64,000 nucleotides of DNA from Deltaproteobacteria bacterium. GTDB lineage: Bacteria > Desulfobacterota > Desulfarculia > Desulfarculales > Desulfarculaceae. This document shows positions 35,914-44,288 of the stretch, piece by piece (position 1 is the stretch's first letter; each line of letters opens with the position of its first letter). The stretch lies in assembly GCA_020444165.1 (NCBI GenBank), contig JAHLLK010000027.1:1-64000 (forward strand). Reading direction: 5' to 3'. The translations under genes and the position numbers were made by a program. Below the pieces are notes generated by a model, which saw only the letters and a list, made by a program, of their open reading frames with translations, made no database searches and had not been told where the DNA came from.

Positions 35914-37833
35914 ATGGCATCGCGCATCGAATCTCTGGAACAGCTGACCGCCATCAAGGACCGGGTCGTGGAGGAGATCTCCCGGCCGGGCCTTTTGACC
36001 CTGAACATCGGCCTGGCCTCCTGCGGCATCGCGGCCGGGGCCCAAGCCACCGCCGATCTGGTGCAACAGGAAATGGACCCGGCTGAAGTGCTGCTCCGCC
36101 GCACCGGCTGCCTGGGCGACTGCGAGGCCGAGCCCCTGGTGGAGATCCTGGGCCCCGACCCGGACGCCCCCCGCATCCTGTACAAGCACGTCACCCCGGA
36201 CAAGGTCCTGGACCTGGTGGCCGCCCACCGCCAGGGCGACTTCCCCGGCAAGCTGGCCCTGGGCTGGATGGCCGACGCCTGGTCGTTGTTGGCCCAGAAC
36301 TACGGCGAACTGCCCGCCCCGGCCCAGCAGTGGGGCCTGCCCCATCTCTCCCAGACCCCCTTCTACGCCAAGCAGTTCAAGGTCGCCCTGCGGAACTGCG
36401 GCTACATCGACCCGGAGAACCTGGAGCACTACATCTCCCGGGGCGGTTACCAGGCCCTGTGGAAGGCCCTCAGGGAGATGGCGCCCGGCGACATCATCGA
36501 GACCATGCTGGAGTCGGGCCTCCGGGGCCGCGGCGGGGCCGGCTTCCCCACCGGCATGAAGTGGAAGTTCATGGCCGCCAGCCCCGGCGACCAGAAATAC
36601 GTCATCGTCAACGCCGATGAAGGCGACCCCGGGGCCTACATGGACCGCTCCGTGCTGGAAGGCGACCCCCACAGCGTGCTGGAGGGCCTGGCCATCGCCG
36701 CCCGGGCCACCGGGGCCAACCAGGGCTACATCTACGCCCGCCACGAATACCCCCTGGCGGTCAAGCGCCTCAAGATCGCCATCGCCCAGGCCCGCGAACA
36801 CGGCCTCTTGGGCCGGAACATCCTGGGCAGCGGCTTCGACTTCGACGTCACCATCTCCACCGGCGCCGGCGCCTTTGTCTGCGGCGAGGAAACCGCGCTC
36901 ATGGCCTCCATCATGGGTGAGCCCGGCCGCCCCCGCCCCCGCCCGCCCTTCCCGGCCCAGTCCGGCCTTTGGGGCAAGCCCTCCAACATCAACAACGTGG
37001 AGACCATGGCCAACGTGCCGGCCATCCTCTTCAAGGGCGGCGGCTGGTACAAAAAGATCGGCGCGGGCCACGAAGGCGGCTCTTCCGGCACCAAGGTCTT
37101 TTCCCTGGTGGGCAAGATCAAGAACACCGGCCTGGTGGAGGTGCCCATCGGCATCTCGCTCCGGGAGATCGTCTTCGACATCGGCGGCGGGGTGCCCAAG
37201 AAGAAGAACTTCAAGGCCGTGCAGACCGGCGGCCCCTCGGGCGGCTGCATCACCAACGAGCACCTCGACACCCCGGTGGACTACCACACCCTGGGCCAGC
37301 TCGGCTCCATCATGGGCTCCGGCGGCATGATCGTCATGGACCAGAGCACCTGCATGGTGGACCTGGCCCGCTACTTCATCGAGTTCCTCATCGAGGAATC
37401 CTGCGGCAAATGCGTGCCCTGCCGCGAAGGCCTGCAACTCCTGCACGAAATCCTGGTCCGCATCTCCCGCGGCGAAGGCCTGGAGGAGGACATGGCGCGC
37501 CTGGAAGAGCTGGCCCTGGCCATGAAGGACTTCTCCCTCTGCGGCCTGGGCCAGACCGCGCCCAACCCTGTCCTCTCCACCCTGCAATACTTCCGCGAGG
37601 AATACCTGGCCCATATCCGGGACAAGCACTGCCCCGCCGGGGTCTGCGAGGCCCTGTACCACTACCGCATTTCCCCCGAGAAATGCACGGGCTGCCACCT
37701 CTGCGCCCTGAAATGCCCCCAAGCCTGCATCACCGGCGAGAAACGCAAGCCCCACGAGCTGAACCCCGAACTCTGCGTGAAGTGCGGACTTTGCTATAAC
37801 TCCTGTAAGTTCGACGCCATCGAGATCGTATGA
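35914..37833 (+). CDS. NuoF-like NADH-binding Fe-S flavoprotein (HydB/HndC type)
   Basis: A 639-residue protein in three parts. Residues 1-125 are a thioredoxin-like [2Fe-2S] domain (ASCGIAAGA, RTGCLGDCEAEPL). Residues about 150-560 are the 51-kDa NuoF core: NADH/FMN site GLRGRGGAGFPTGMKW, NADEGDPGAYMDR, GAGAFVCGEETAL, and the [4Fe-4S] ligands CGKCVPCREG plus a later LCGLG. Residues 580-639 carry two ferredoxin clusters (CTGCHLCALKC and CVKCGLCYNSC). This composition (NuoF plus N- and C-terminal extensions) is shared with HydB of electron-bifurcating hydrogenases and HndC. It binds NAD(P) and passes electrons; the pathway is not defined. Confidence 0.93.
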   Translation: MASRIESLEQLTAIKDRVVEEISRPGLLTLNIGLASCGIAAGAQATADLVQQEMDPAEVLLRRTGCLGDCEAEPLVEILGPDPDAPRILYKHVTPDKVLDLVAAHRQGDFPGKLALGWMADAWSLLAQNYGELPAPAQQWGLPHLSQTPFYAKQFKVALRNCGYIDPENLEHYISRGGYQALWKALREMAPGDIIETMLESGLRGRGGAGFPTGMKWKFMAASPGDQKYVIVNADEGDPGAYMDRSVLEGDPHSVLEGLAIAARATGANQGYIYARHEYPLAVKRLKIAIAQAREHGLLGRNILGSGFDFDVTISTGAGAFVCGEETALMASIMGEPGRPRPRPPFPAQSGLWGKPSNINNVETMANVPAILFKGGGWYKKIGAGHEGGSSGTKVFSLVGKIKNTGLVEVPIGISLREIVFDIGGGVPKKKNFKAVQTGGPSGGCITNEHLDTPVDYHTLGQLGSIMGSGGMIVMDQSTCMVDLARYFIEFLIEESCGKCVPCREGLQLLHEILVRISRGEGLEEDMARLEELALAMKDFSLCGLGQTAPNPVLSTLQYFREEYLAHIRDKHCPAGVCEALYHYRISPEKCTGCHLCALKCPQACITGEKRKPHELNPELCVKCGLCYNSCKFDAIEIV

Positions 37834-37891
37834 CGCCCAGGCCCGCCCCCACCCCCGGCTGGCCCGCCGGGAGGGGCCGGAAAGGATCAGC

Positions 37892-38704
37892 ATGCTCACC
37901 CTGACCATTGACGGAAAAGAGGTCACCGCAGAACCCGGAGCCCTGCTCCTGGACGTGTGCCGCGCTCACGGCTGCGAGGTGCCGGCCCTGTGCCACCACC
38001 CCGCCCTGCCCGCCCACGGCGCCTGCCGCCTGTGCACCGTGGAAATCACCGAGGGCGGCCGCTCCCGCCTGGGCGCCTCCTGCTGCACCATCGTCTCCCA
38101 GGACATGGCCGTGATCACCGACTCCCCCCGGGTCAAACGCGGCCGCAAGGTCGTGGCCGAACTCCTCCTGCGCCGCTGCCCCGAAAACCAAACCGTGCGT
38201 AACTTGGCCGCCCGCCTCGGCGTGGACGTCGACGCGGTCACGGGCTCCCTCACCCCCACCGATGACAACAAGGACCACAACTGCGTGCTCTGCGCCCGCT
38301 GCACCCGCGCCTGCGCCCAAGTCGGCGCCTTCGCCATCGCCATGGTGGACCGCGGCCCCCAAATGCACGTGGGCACCCCCTTCAACGCCCTGTCCGAGGC
38401 CTGCATCGGCTGCGGCTCCTGCGCCGAAATCTGCCCCACCGGCGCCATCTGCCTCGACGACCACGACGGCCTGCGCAAAGTGGTCCGCGGCGACGGCGTA
38501 ACCTCCGAACAACCCCTGGTCCGCTGCTCCCGCTGCCACCAATACTTCGCCACCCAAAAAATGCTCGACCACCTGGCCGCCAAACAACCCCTCGGACCCG
38601 ATGTCCCCTACCAACCCGAACTCTGCCCCGCCTGTAACCGCCTCGCCTGGTCCGAAAAACTCTCCGGCTGGCCGGAAGAGCTGCGGAAGCAGGAAGAGGG
38701 GTAA
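37892..38704 (+). CDS. HoxU/NuoG-N-type Fe-S subunit
   Basis: A 270-residue electron carrier. A [2Fe-2S] ferredoxin (CHHPALPAHGACRLC) comes first, then a His/Cys-ligated [4Fe-4S] (DHNCVLCARCTRAC), then two classical motifs (CIGCGSCAEICP and a partner). The C-terminus adds two CxxC pairs (CSRCHQYF and CPACNRL) that could bind zinc or another cluster. There is no H-cluster domain, so it is not an Fe-Fe hydrogenase large subunit. It is 58 bases after the NuoF-like gene. It likely links the diaphorase to a catalytic subunit encoded elsewhere. Hairpin H4 ends the operon. Confidence 0.9.
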   Translation: MLTLTIDGKEVTAEPGALLLDVCRAHGCEVPALCHHPALPAHGACRLCTVEITEGGRSRLGASCCTIVSQDMAVITDSPRVKRGRKVVAELLLRRCPENQTVRNLAARLGVDVDAVTGSLTPTDDNKDHNCVLCARCTRACAQVGAFAIAMVDRGPQMHVGTPFNALSEACIGCGSCAEICPTGAICLDDHDGLRKVVRGDGVTSEQPLVRCSRCHQYFATQKMLDHLAAKQPLGPDVPYQPELCPACNRLAWSEKLSGWPEELRKQEEG

Positions 38705-38726
38705 GAAGGCGAGGAAGGGTAAGAAA

Positions 38727-38778
38727 TGTGGGGGAAACCCTTTCCTTTTGAAGCCAAAAGGAAAGGGTTTCCCCCACA
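38727..38778 (+). terminator. Long hairpin terminator, family copy H4
   Basis: A perfect 24-bp stem: TGTGGGGGAAACCCTTTCC plus TTTTG on the left arm, with its complement ending GTTTCCCCCACA, loop AAGC, followed by CCCCCTTCCTAAAGG. It lies 22 bases after the HoxU-like stop. The stem body (AAACCCTTTCC) differs from H1, H2 and H5 but pairing is perfect. Confidence 0.88.
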
Positions 38779-38829
38779 CCCCCTTCCTAAAGGAAAAGCA
38801 TAGGTTGTGAGGTAGTTAGGCTGGGAGAG

Positions 38830-39320
38830 GGACGTGGGGCCCCGCCTCCGGGCGGGGGGCCGGCTGCCTGGGTGGTCGCGGTCTCCAGCCCCCCTGCGCC
38901 TTCCCCGCCGCGCACTCTCCGCTCTCCAGCGCCCTGCCAATAGCCCCGTCACCTGCCCGTGCCGTTCTCGTCTCCCGCGCCCCAGAGCCCCGTTCCTCCC
39001 AACCCCCAGCCACGCCCGCGAATCTCTCCCCTCTCCGAACCCAGGCCGTTCCCCGTTTCCTTCTGCCCCACTGCCCTTTCCCCTCCCGTGCCCCGCGCCC
39101 CCTGCCGGCCGAAAATGTCCGCCGGCGCGACCCCTTCGTGGGCCGCACTCCCGCGCAACCCCGGCCCAATTTCCCACCCCACCCCCCCAGGACATTTTCG
39201 CCGGCCAAGGGGGCCACAGCTTTCTCCAGCAAGTCCCGCCGGGGCGGGTCAACGCCGCCCGCAGTGCGCCGCAGGGCAGCCTTGACCCGGCCCGGCGGAC
39301 TTGCTATTTCACTCTCTCCC
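38830..39320. other. Gene-free, pyrimidine-rich spacer between convergent operons
   Basis: About 490 bases with a strong C-over-G bias on the plus strand (long runs such as CTCTCCCCTCTCC), and no credible gene. A 14-base inverted repeat, GGCCGAAAATGTCC (near 39107) and GGACATTTTCG (near 39190), could close a loop of about 70 bases. It separates the diaphorase operon and the molybdoenzyme operon, whose own terminator is at 39325. Confidence 0.5.
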
Positions 39321-39324
39321 GCCC

Positions 39325-39359
39325 CAAAAAAAGAAGGGACGCGGCTTTCACCGCGTCCC
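39325..39359 (-). terminator. Intrinsic terminator of the molybdoenzyme operon
   Basis: On the minus strand, GGGACGCGG and CCGCGTCCC form a 9-bp stem followed by TTCTTTTTTT. It lies about 50 bases after the Fe-S subunit stop. Confidence 0.88.
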
Positions 39360-39407
39360 CATCATCATCTCAGGAATAGCCGCGCCGCAGGGGCGCTCCC
39401 CAGTGGA

Positions 39408-39932
39408 TCAGGCCACGTCGCCGGGCCGCATCCAGGGGTTGGCCACCATCTGGGCGAAGCGCTCCCGCCGGTCGTCCTTCACTTCCGTGGCCAGGCCGAA
39501 GTCCAGGCATCCGGTGAGGCACTTGGTCACGCAGGCCGGTTTGAGGCCCTTGTCCACCCGGTCCTTGCAGTAGTCGCACTTGACTGCCTTGCCCGCTGCG
39601 GGGTTCCACTGGCAGGCGCCCCAGGGGCAGGCGGTGATGCAGCTCTTGCACCCGATGCACAGGTTCTGGTCGATGTAGACGATGCCGTCCTCTGCCCGCT
39701 GCTTGATTGCCCCGGAGGGGCAGACGTTCTTGCAGGCCGGGACTTCGCAATGGAAGCAGGGCATGAACACGAAGCGGAGCCGGGGCAGCCCGTCCAGGGC
39801 CACCGGCCCCACGGCCAGGTTCTGGCAGAGGCGCGGCCCCGGGGCCAGGCCCTTGTTGGTCTTGCAGTGCACCTCGCAGGCCAGGCAACCGATGCAGCTC
39901 TGGGCGTCTTGCCGCAGGTAGTATTTACTCAT
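39408..39932 (-). CDS. Four-cluster ferredoxin subunit (PsrB/DmsB type)
   Basis: A 174-residue electron-transfer subunit with four [4Fe-4S] motifs: SCIGCLACEVHC, CFHCEVPACKNVCP, CIGCKSCITACP and CDYCKDRV...CVTKCLTGC. No signal peptide. It lies 73 bases downstream of the molybdoenzyme gene on the same strand and should relay electrons to or from its cofactor. No membrane anchor subunit (NrfD/PsrC type) accompanies them, so the pair probably stays soluble. Confidence 0.92.
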   Translation of the reverse strand: MSKYYLRQDAQSCIGCLACEVHCKTNKGLAPGPRLCQNLAVGPVALDGLPRLRFVFMPCFHCEVPACKNVCPSGAIKQRAEDGIVYIDQNLCIGCKSCITACPWGACQWNPAAGKAVKCDYCKDRVDKGLKPACVTKCLTGCLDFGLATEVKDDRRERFAQMVANPWMRPGDVA

Positions 39933-40005
39933 GGGTTATGCTTCCCTTTCTGGTCCGGGACTGGGGAGCGGGGCGTGAGCCAACCGCCCGTCAGTCCCCC
40001 GGGCC

Positions 40006-42138
40006 TCAGGCCGGGTTCACCGTGACGATGCACTCGCAAAGGGTGGCGCCGCCGCCGGCCGGATCGTATTCGCCCAACAGGCCCTTTTGCAGCCGCTGAT
40101 CGGCCACTCCGTTGTTGAAGGCCCGGGTCTGCCAGGGGACGGTGCGGCCGAAGCCGTGCAGCAGGAACACCGCGTCCGGGTGGATCCACATGGTCACCCG
40201 CACGGGGGCCGTGGCCTCGTAACCCTGGCGGGCGATCTTCACCTGATCCCCGTCCTTCAGCCCCAGGGCCTTGGCCCGGTCCGGGTGCATCCACAGGGGG
40301 TTGTCGTGCAACAGCTCGAACAACAGCGGGTTGTTGGCGGTGTGGGCGTGGTTGTGCACCGCGGCCCGGCCGAACAACAGCCGGAACTCGTGGCCGGTGA
40401 GGGGGGCCGGGGCCTCCACCGGAGCCAGGTCCGGCAGCCCGGCCTCGGCCAAGACGGCCGAGGTGAACTCGATCTTGCCCGAGGGGGTCTTGAACTTGAG
40501 GCCTTCCAGCCGGTCGAACAACAGGGGCTTGTCGGCCAGGGACAAGACCCCCTTGCCCCGGATGTCGTCGATGGCGATGCCGGTGCCATCCAACTGCCGC
40601 GCCCATACGTCCTCGATGGTCTCGTAGTCAAAGAACTCACCCTTGCCCAGGCGGCGGGCCAGTTCCTTGAAGATCCACCAGGAAGGCCGGCTGTCGAAGC
40701 GCGGGGCCAGCACCTGGTCGCGCATGTGGAGGCTGGGCTTGGCCCCGTTCTTTTGGGCCAGCAGGGTGGCCCGCTCCAGATAGGTGGCCTCGGGCAGGAT
40801 CACGTCCGCGAACCAGGCCGTCTCCGAGTAGTTGACGTCGATGGACACGATGAGGTCCAGCTTGTCCAGGATGGCCTTCTGGGCGTCCGGGTCGGGCAGG
40901 CTGGAGAGGACGTCGTGGCGGTAGGCGATGTAGGCCCCCACCTGGTAGGGGTCGCCGCTCTCGATGGCCGGGTACAGCATATTGATGAGACCGGGGCCGC
41001 CGTCCCAGTGGCGGTATTTCCAGCCGCAGCCGTCCACCCGCTGGTCCGCCACCTTGGGCATCTTGGCCCCCAGGGAGTTGAGGCCCTTCCGGCCCACGTC
41101 GCCCGGCTTCTTGGCCAGGATCAGCCCGCCCGGGGTCTCGATGGCCCCCAGGAGCACGTTCAGCATGTGGGCGGTGCGGGCGGTGTAGAAGGAGTTCTTG
41201 TAGCGGGCGGTCATCCACCCGGCGTGGAACATCACCGCCGGGGCGTCGGCGGCTATTTCACGGGCAAAGGCCGCCACCTCGGCGGCGGGGATGCCGGTGA
41301 TGGCTTCCTGCCAGGCGGGGGTCTGGTCCTTCACGAAATCCCGCACGGCGTCCAGGCCGCTCACCCAGCGCTCCACGAACGCCTTGTCGTAGAGTCCCTC
41401 GGCCAGCACCACGTGGATCAGGGCCAGGTTCAGGGCATAGTCCGTGCCCGGCCGGATCTGCCAGTACCGGGTGGCCTTGGTGGCGGTCAGGGAGGCGCGG
41501 GGGTCGATGTAGGTGCACTTGGCCCCGGCCTTCAGGGCCCCCATGAACTCCTTGGCCTCTTTCACCTGCAAGGCCTCGATGAGGTTGCGGCCGTAGAGCA
41601 CGATGTGCTTGGTGTTCTTGATGTCGTAGCCCAGGCCGGTGCGGCCCAGGCCGAAAAGGCTCATGGTGGCGTGGTGGGTGTTGCGGCCGCAGGTGGCGTC
41701 GTGGTTGAAGTAGTTGGGCGAGCCCAGGGCCTTCAGGAAGCTCTTGGTCAGGTCGTTGAAGGGCCCGCCCCGGTCCGAGAGGGCCACGCCCTTGGCGCCG
41801 TACTTGGCGATCACCTGGGCCAGGCCGTCGGCCACGTAGTCCAGGGCCTCGTCCCAGGAGGCCGGCCGCCACTCGCCTCCGCCGCGGGCTCCCGTGCGGA
41901 TCAGGGGGTGTTGGGGGCGTTCCGGATCGGTCTCCAGGGCCACGCCGGCCGCACCCTTGGCGCACAGGCTGGCGCCCAGGGCCTTGTCATGGGGGTTGCC
42001 CGAGAGCCAGGTGACCTTGCCGTCCTCCACCTCCACCTGGATGGGGCAGCGCACCGCGCACATGCCGCACATGCTGTAGACCGTGCGCGGTCCCGGCTGG
42101 TCCACTCCCGCCACGTTGGGTGCTTCAGTGCTTTTCAT
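40006..42138 (-). CDS. Molybdopterin oxidoreductase, thiosulfate/polysulfide reductase-like
   Basis: A 710-residue Mo-bisMGD enzyme of the DMSO-reductase family. An N-terminal [4Fe-4S] site is formed by CGMCAVRC and a later LCAKG. The region DATCGRNTHHATM supplies the probable Mo-ligand Cys, typical of Phs/Psr enzymes, and the C-terminal domain (GDQVKIARQGYEA) is the molydop-binding fold. There is no Tat signal, unlike most Phs/Psr catalytic subunits, so it is likely cytoplasmic. The partner Fe-S subunit follows. The substrate may be a sulfur compound (thiosulfate, polysulfide) but arsenate, tetrathionate or another oxo-transfer substrate is possible. Needs the guanylyl cofactor made by MobA. 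Confidence 0.88.
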   Translation of the reverse strand: MKSTEAPNVAGVDQPGPRTVYSMCGMCAVRCPIQVEVEDGKVTWLSGNPHDKALGASLCAKGAAGVALETDPERPQHPLIRTGARGGGEWRPASWDEALDYVADGLAQVIAKYGAKGVALSDRGGPFNDLTKSFLKALGSPNYFNHDATCGRNTHHATMSLFGLGRTGLGYDIKNTKHIVLYGRNLIEALQVKEAKEFMGALKAGAKCTYIDPRASLTATKATRYWQIRPGTDYALNLALIHVVLAEGLYDKAFVERWVSGLDAVRDFVKDQTPAWQEAITGIPAAEVAAFAREIAADAPAVMFHAGWMTARYKNSFYTARTAHMLNVLLGAIETPGGLILAKKPGDVGRKGLNSLGAKMPKVADQRVDGCGWKYRHWDGGPGLINMLYPAIESGDPYQVGAYIAYRHDVLSSLPDPDAQKAILDKLDLIVSIDVNYSETAWFADVILPEATYLERATLLAQKNGAKPSLHMRDQVLAPRFDSRPSWWIFKELARRLGKGEFFDYETIEDVWARQLDGTGIAIDDIRGKGVLSLADKPLLFDRLEGLKFKTPSGKIEFTSAVLAEAGLPDLAPVEAPAPLTGHEFRLLFGRAAVHNHAHTANNPLLFELLHDNPLWMHPDRAKALGLKDGDQVKIARQGYEATAPVRVTMWIHPDAVFLLHGFGRTVPWQTRAFNNGVADQRLQKGLLGEYDPAGGGATLCECIVTVNPA

Positions 42139-42387
42139 ATATTGTGTCCCTTTTCCACGCCTGGACCGGCGGCGGATGGGCCGGCGGCCCTTGCCGCCGA
42201 TTCTCCGTCCCCCGCGGGGAGAGCCAGGCTGTTGAAGCGCAGCCTGGTGCGGGCTTGGGAAGACCTCGCGGTCCAAGCGCCATGATTTACTTGGAAAAAC
42301 GGCAAGCGGCGCGATGGGCCGGGCAAACTTTCGGCCGAAGGGATCGGCAAAACGCCGGCCCCGCGGCCAAGCTCGCACCTGGTTTCA

Positions 42388-42418
42388 ATAATAGGCCATT
42401 TACCCCAAAAGCCGTCAA
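42388..42418 (-). promoter_or_regulatory. Possible promoter of the molybdoenzyme operon
   Basis: On the minus strand, TTGACG and TATTAT separated by 19 bases, about 250 bases before the start codon. Spacing is longer than ideal. The 360 bases between the molybdoenzyme start and the TPR gene hold nothing else I recognise. Confidence 0.35.
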
Positions 42419-42500
42419 CCGGCAATATCCCCGGACGGCTGCGGGTTGGCGGCGGCCGCCGGGGAGAGCCTGGTGGCGGAGAGGCATTACAGCGGTCCGC

Positions 42501-42959
42501 CTACTTGTGCTTGCTCACCTGGTCCTTCAGGTATTCCCGGCGCTGGGAGTAAAGCGGGTCCGCGGGGTCCAGGGAAGCGGCCTTTTTCACGTCGGCCAGG
42601 GCCTTGGCGAACTCCTTCTTCTTTTCGTAGGCAAAGCTGCGGTTGTAATAGGCTTCGGCGTAGGACGGGTCCAGCTTCACGGCCTTGGTGTAGTCCACGA
42701 TGGCCTGGTCCACCTGACCCGAGTCGTCCAGGGCGCTGCCCCGGTTGTTGTACACCACGGCCAGGTTTCCGGGGCTCAAGAGGCCGGACTCGATGGCTCG
42801 GTTGTACAGCTCGATGGCCCGCTCGAAGTTGCCCTCCCGGGCGGCTTCGTTGCCGGCCTGGATGTCATCCACCGGATCGGCGGCCAGGGCCGGGGCCACG
42901 GCAAAAAAGAGGGCCAGAGTCAGGGCGAGGAAGGGGACGGCGAAGACTTTTTTGTTCAT
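42501..42959 (-). CDS. Periplasmic TPR-repeat protein
   Basis: A 152-residue protein with a signal peptide (LALTLALFFAVAPALA then cleavage) and about three tetratricopeptide repeats (AREGNFERAIELYNRAI, VVYNNRGSALDDSGQVDQAI, AEAYYNRSFAYEKKKEFAKA). It is probably an adaptor in the periplasm. ATG after AGGGAG. It lies downstream of pspF on the same strand; whether it belongs to that transcript is uncertain. Confidence 0.85.
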   Translation of the reverse strand: MNKKVFAVPFLALTLALFFAVAPALAADPVDDIQAGNEAAREGNFERAIELYNRAIESGLLSPGNLAVVYNNRGSALDDSGQVDQAIVDYTKAVKLDPSYAEAYYNRSFAYEKKKEFAKALADVKKAASLDPADPLYSQRREYLKDQVSKHK

Positions 42960-43041
42960 CGGGGGCTCCCTTGGGGATGCGTTTCGGCACAACGCCGCGG
43001 GAAGGGGCGGCGGGCGGCCAAGGCGGCCCATCTGGGCCCGG

Positions 43042-44079
43042 CTACCGCGAGGCGGCTGTTTCCGCGAGCTTTTTCACGCCACCATGCTTGCGCAATAGTC
43101 CTCTGAATTGGTCATAAGTCAAGCCCAGAATGCGGGCCGCTTCTTTTTGCTGCTGCCCGGCTTTGGTCAGGGCCGCCCCCAAGATAGCGGCCTCGTGAAC
43201 CCGCATGGCGGCCTTGAAATCCCCGGGTTCGGGCGGGGCCGGGCGCGGCCCGGCAGGGGCCGTGGCGGGGGCCGTGGCAGGGGCCGCGGCGGGGGCCGGC
43301 GGCGGGGCGTAGGCGGCAAAGGGATCGAAGTCGATTCCCTCGATCACCGGGCCCTCGGCCCGGAACACCGCCCGCTCCACCACGTTCTTCAACTCGCGCA
43401 CGTTGCCCGGCCAGGGGTAGGCCAAGAGCGCGTCCGCGGCCCGGGGGGCCAGGGGCGGGGCCTCGTCCCGCCCCAGCTCCCGGGCCATGCGGGCGGCGAA
43501 GTGCCGGGCCAGGAGCAGGATGTCCTCGCCCCGCTCCCGCAGCGGCGGGGTCACCAGCACCTCGAAGGAGAGGCGGTCCAGGAGGTCGGGCTGGAAGCGG
43601 CCCCGGGCGGCCAGGTCCCGGAGGTTGCGGTTGGTGGCGGCCACGATGCGCACGTTCACCTGCACCGGGGCCGTGCCGCCCACCCGCTCGAACACCCCGT
43701 ACTCCACCACCCGCAGGATCTTCTCCTGCACCAGGCGGGGGGTGTTGCCCAGCTCGTCCAGGAACAGGGTGCCGCCGTCGGCCGTCTCGAAGCGGCCCGC
43801 CCGGCGGCGGGCCGCGCCGGTGAAGGCCCCGGCCTCATAGCCGAACAGCTCCGACTCTTGCAGGGAGGGGGCCAGGGCGGCCAGGTTCAGGGTGATCAGG
43901 GGACCCTGCCAGCGGGGCGAGAGGTAGTGCAGCTTCAGGGCGGCCAACTCCTTGCCGGTGCCGCGCTCGCCCAGGATCAGCACCGGGCGGTCCACCCGGG
44001 CCACCCGGGAGAGGCGTTCGTTGAAAGCCAGGAAGGCCTCGGAGGCGCCCAGGGCTTCGGGGCGAGAGTTCGTGTCCAT
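43042..44079 (-). CDS. pspF: Phage shock protein activator, sigma-54 AAA+ type
   Basis: A 345-residue activator that lacks a receiver domain. Walker A is GERGTGKELAAL, the sigma-54 loop is GAFTGA, Walker B is GGTLFLDELG, and the C-terminus has a Fis-type helix-turn-helix (EAARILGLTYDQFRGLL). A Pro/Ala linker (about residue 255-285) joins the two. It is divergent from pspABC, with a sigma-54 promoter and palindrome between them, the classical PspF arrangement. In E. coli PspA inhibits PspF until the membrane is stressed; the same is expected here. Confidence 0.93.
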   Translation of the reverse strand: MDTNSRPEALGASEAFLAFNERLSRVARVDRPVLILGERGTGKELAALKLHYLSPRWQGPLITLNLAALAPSLQESELFGYEAGAFTGAARRRAGRFETADGGTLFLDELGNTPRLVQEKILRVVEYGVFERVGGTAPVQVNVRIVAATNRNLRDLAARGRFQPDLLDRLSFEVLVTPPLRERGEDILLLARHFAARMARELGRDEAPPLAPRAADALLAYPWPGNVRELKNVVERAVFRAEGPVIEGIDFDPFAAYAPPPAPAAAPATAPATAPAGPRPAPPEPGDFKAAMRVHEAAILGAALTKAGQQQKEAARILGLTYDQFRGLLRKHGGVKKLAETAASR

Positions 44080-44097
44080 GGCTTATTTTACCTCTCG

Positions 44098-44112
44098 TGG
44101 TCATTTTGACCA
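44098..44112. promoter_or_regulatory. Likely PspF-binding upstream activation site
   Basis: A perfect palindrome with a 3-base centre, TGGTCATTTTGACCA, about 100 bases upstream of the sigma-54 promoter and 18 bases before pspF. It is placed to serve both activation of pspABC and autorepression of pspF. Confidence 0.6.
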
Positions 44113-44209
44113 ACAAATGGTTAATCGCGCCGCCAAAAACCTGGACCCGCCGGGCCTCGCTGCCGGCCATCAGCTTGATTCCGCACCAAAATCCCCGCCC
44201 CGCCCCGTT

Positions 44210-44225
44210 TGGCCCGGGTCTTGTA
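44210..44225 (+). promoter_or_regulatory. Sigma-54 promoter of pspABC
   Basis: TGGCCC, five bases, then TTGT fits the -24/-12 consensus TGGCAC-N5-TTGC with invariant GG and the second-element TTG. It is about 65 bases before the pspA start. Confidence 0.7.
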
Positions 44226-44288
44226 TTAACCAGGGGCAGCGAACGAACAACCCCGGAGGTGAGAACCTCCGCCAGCGAGGAGGCAGTA

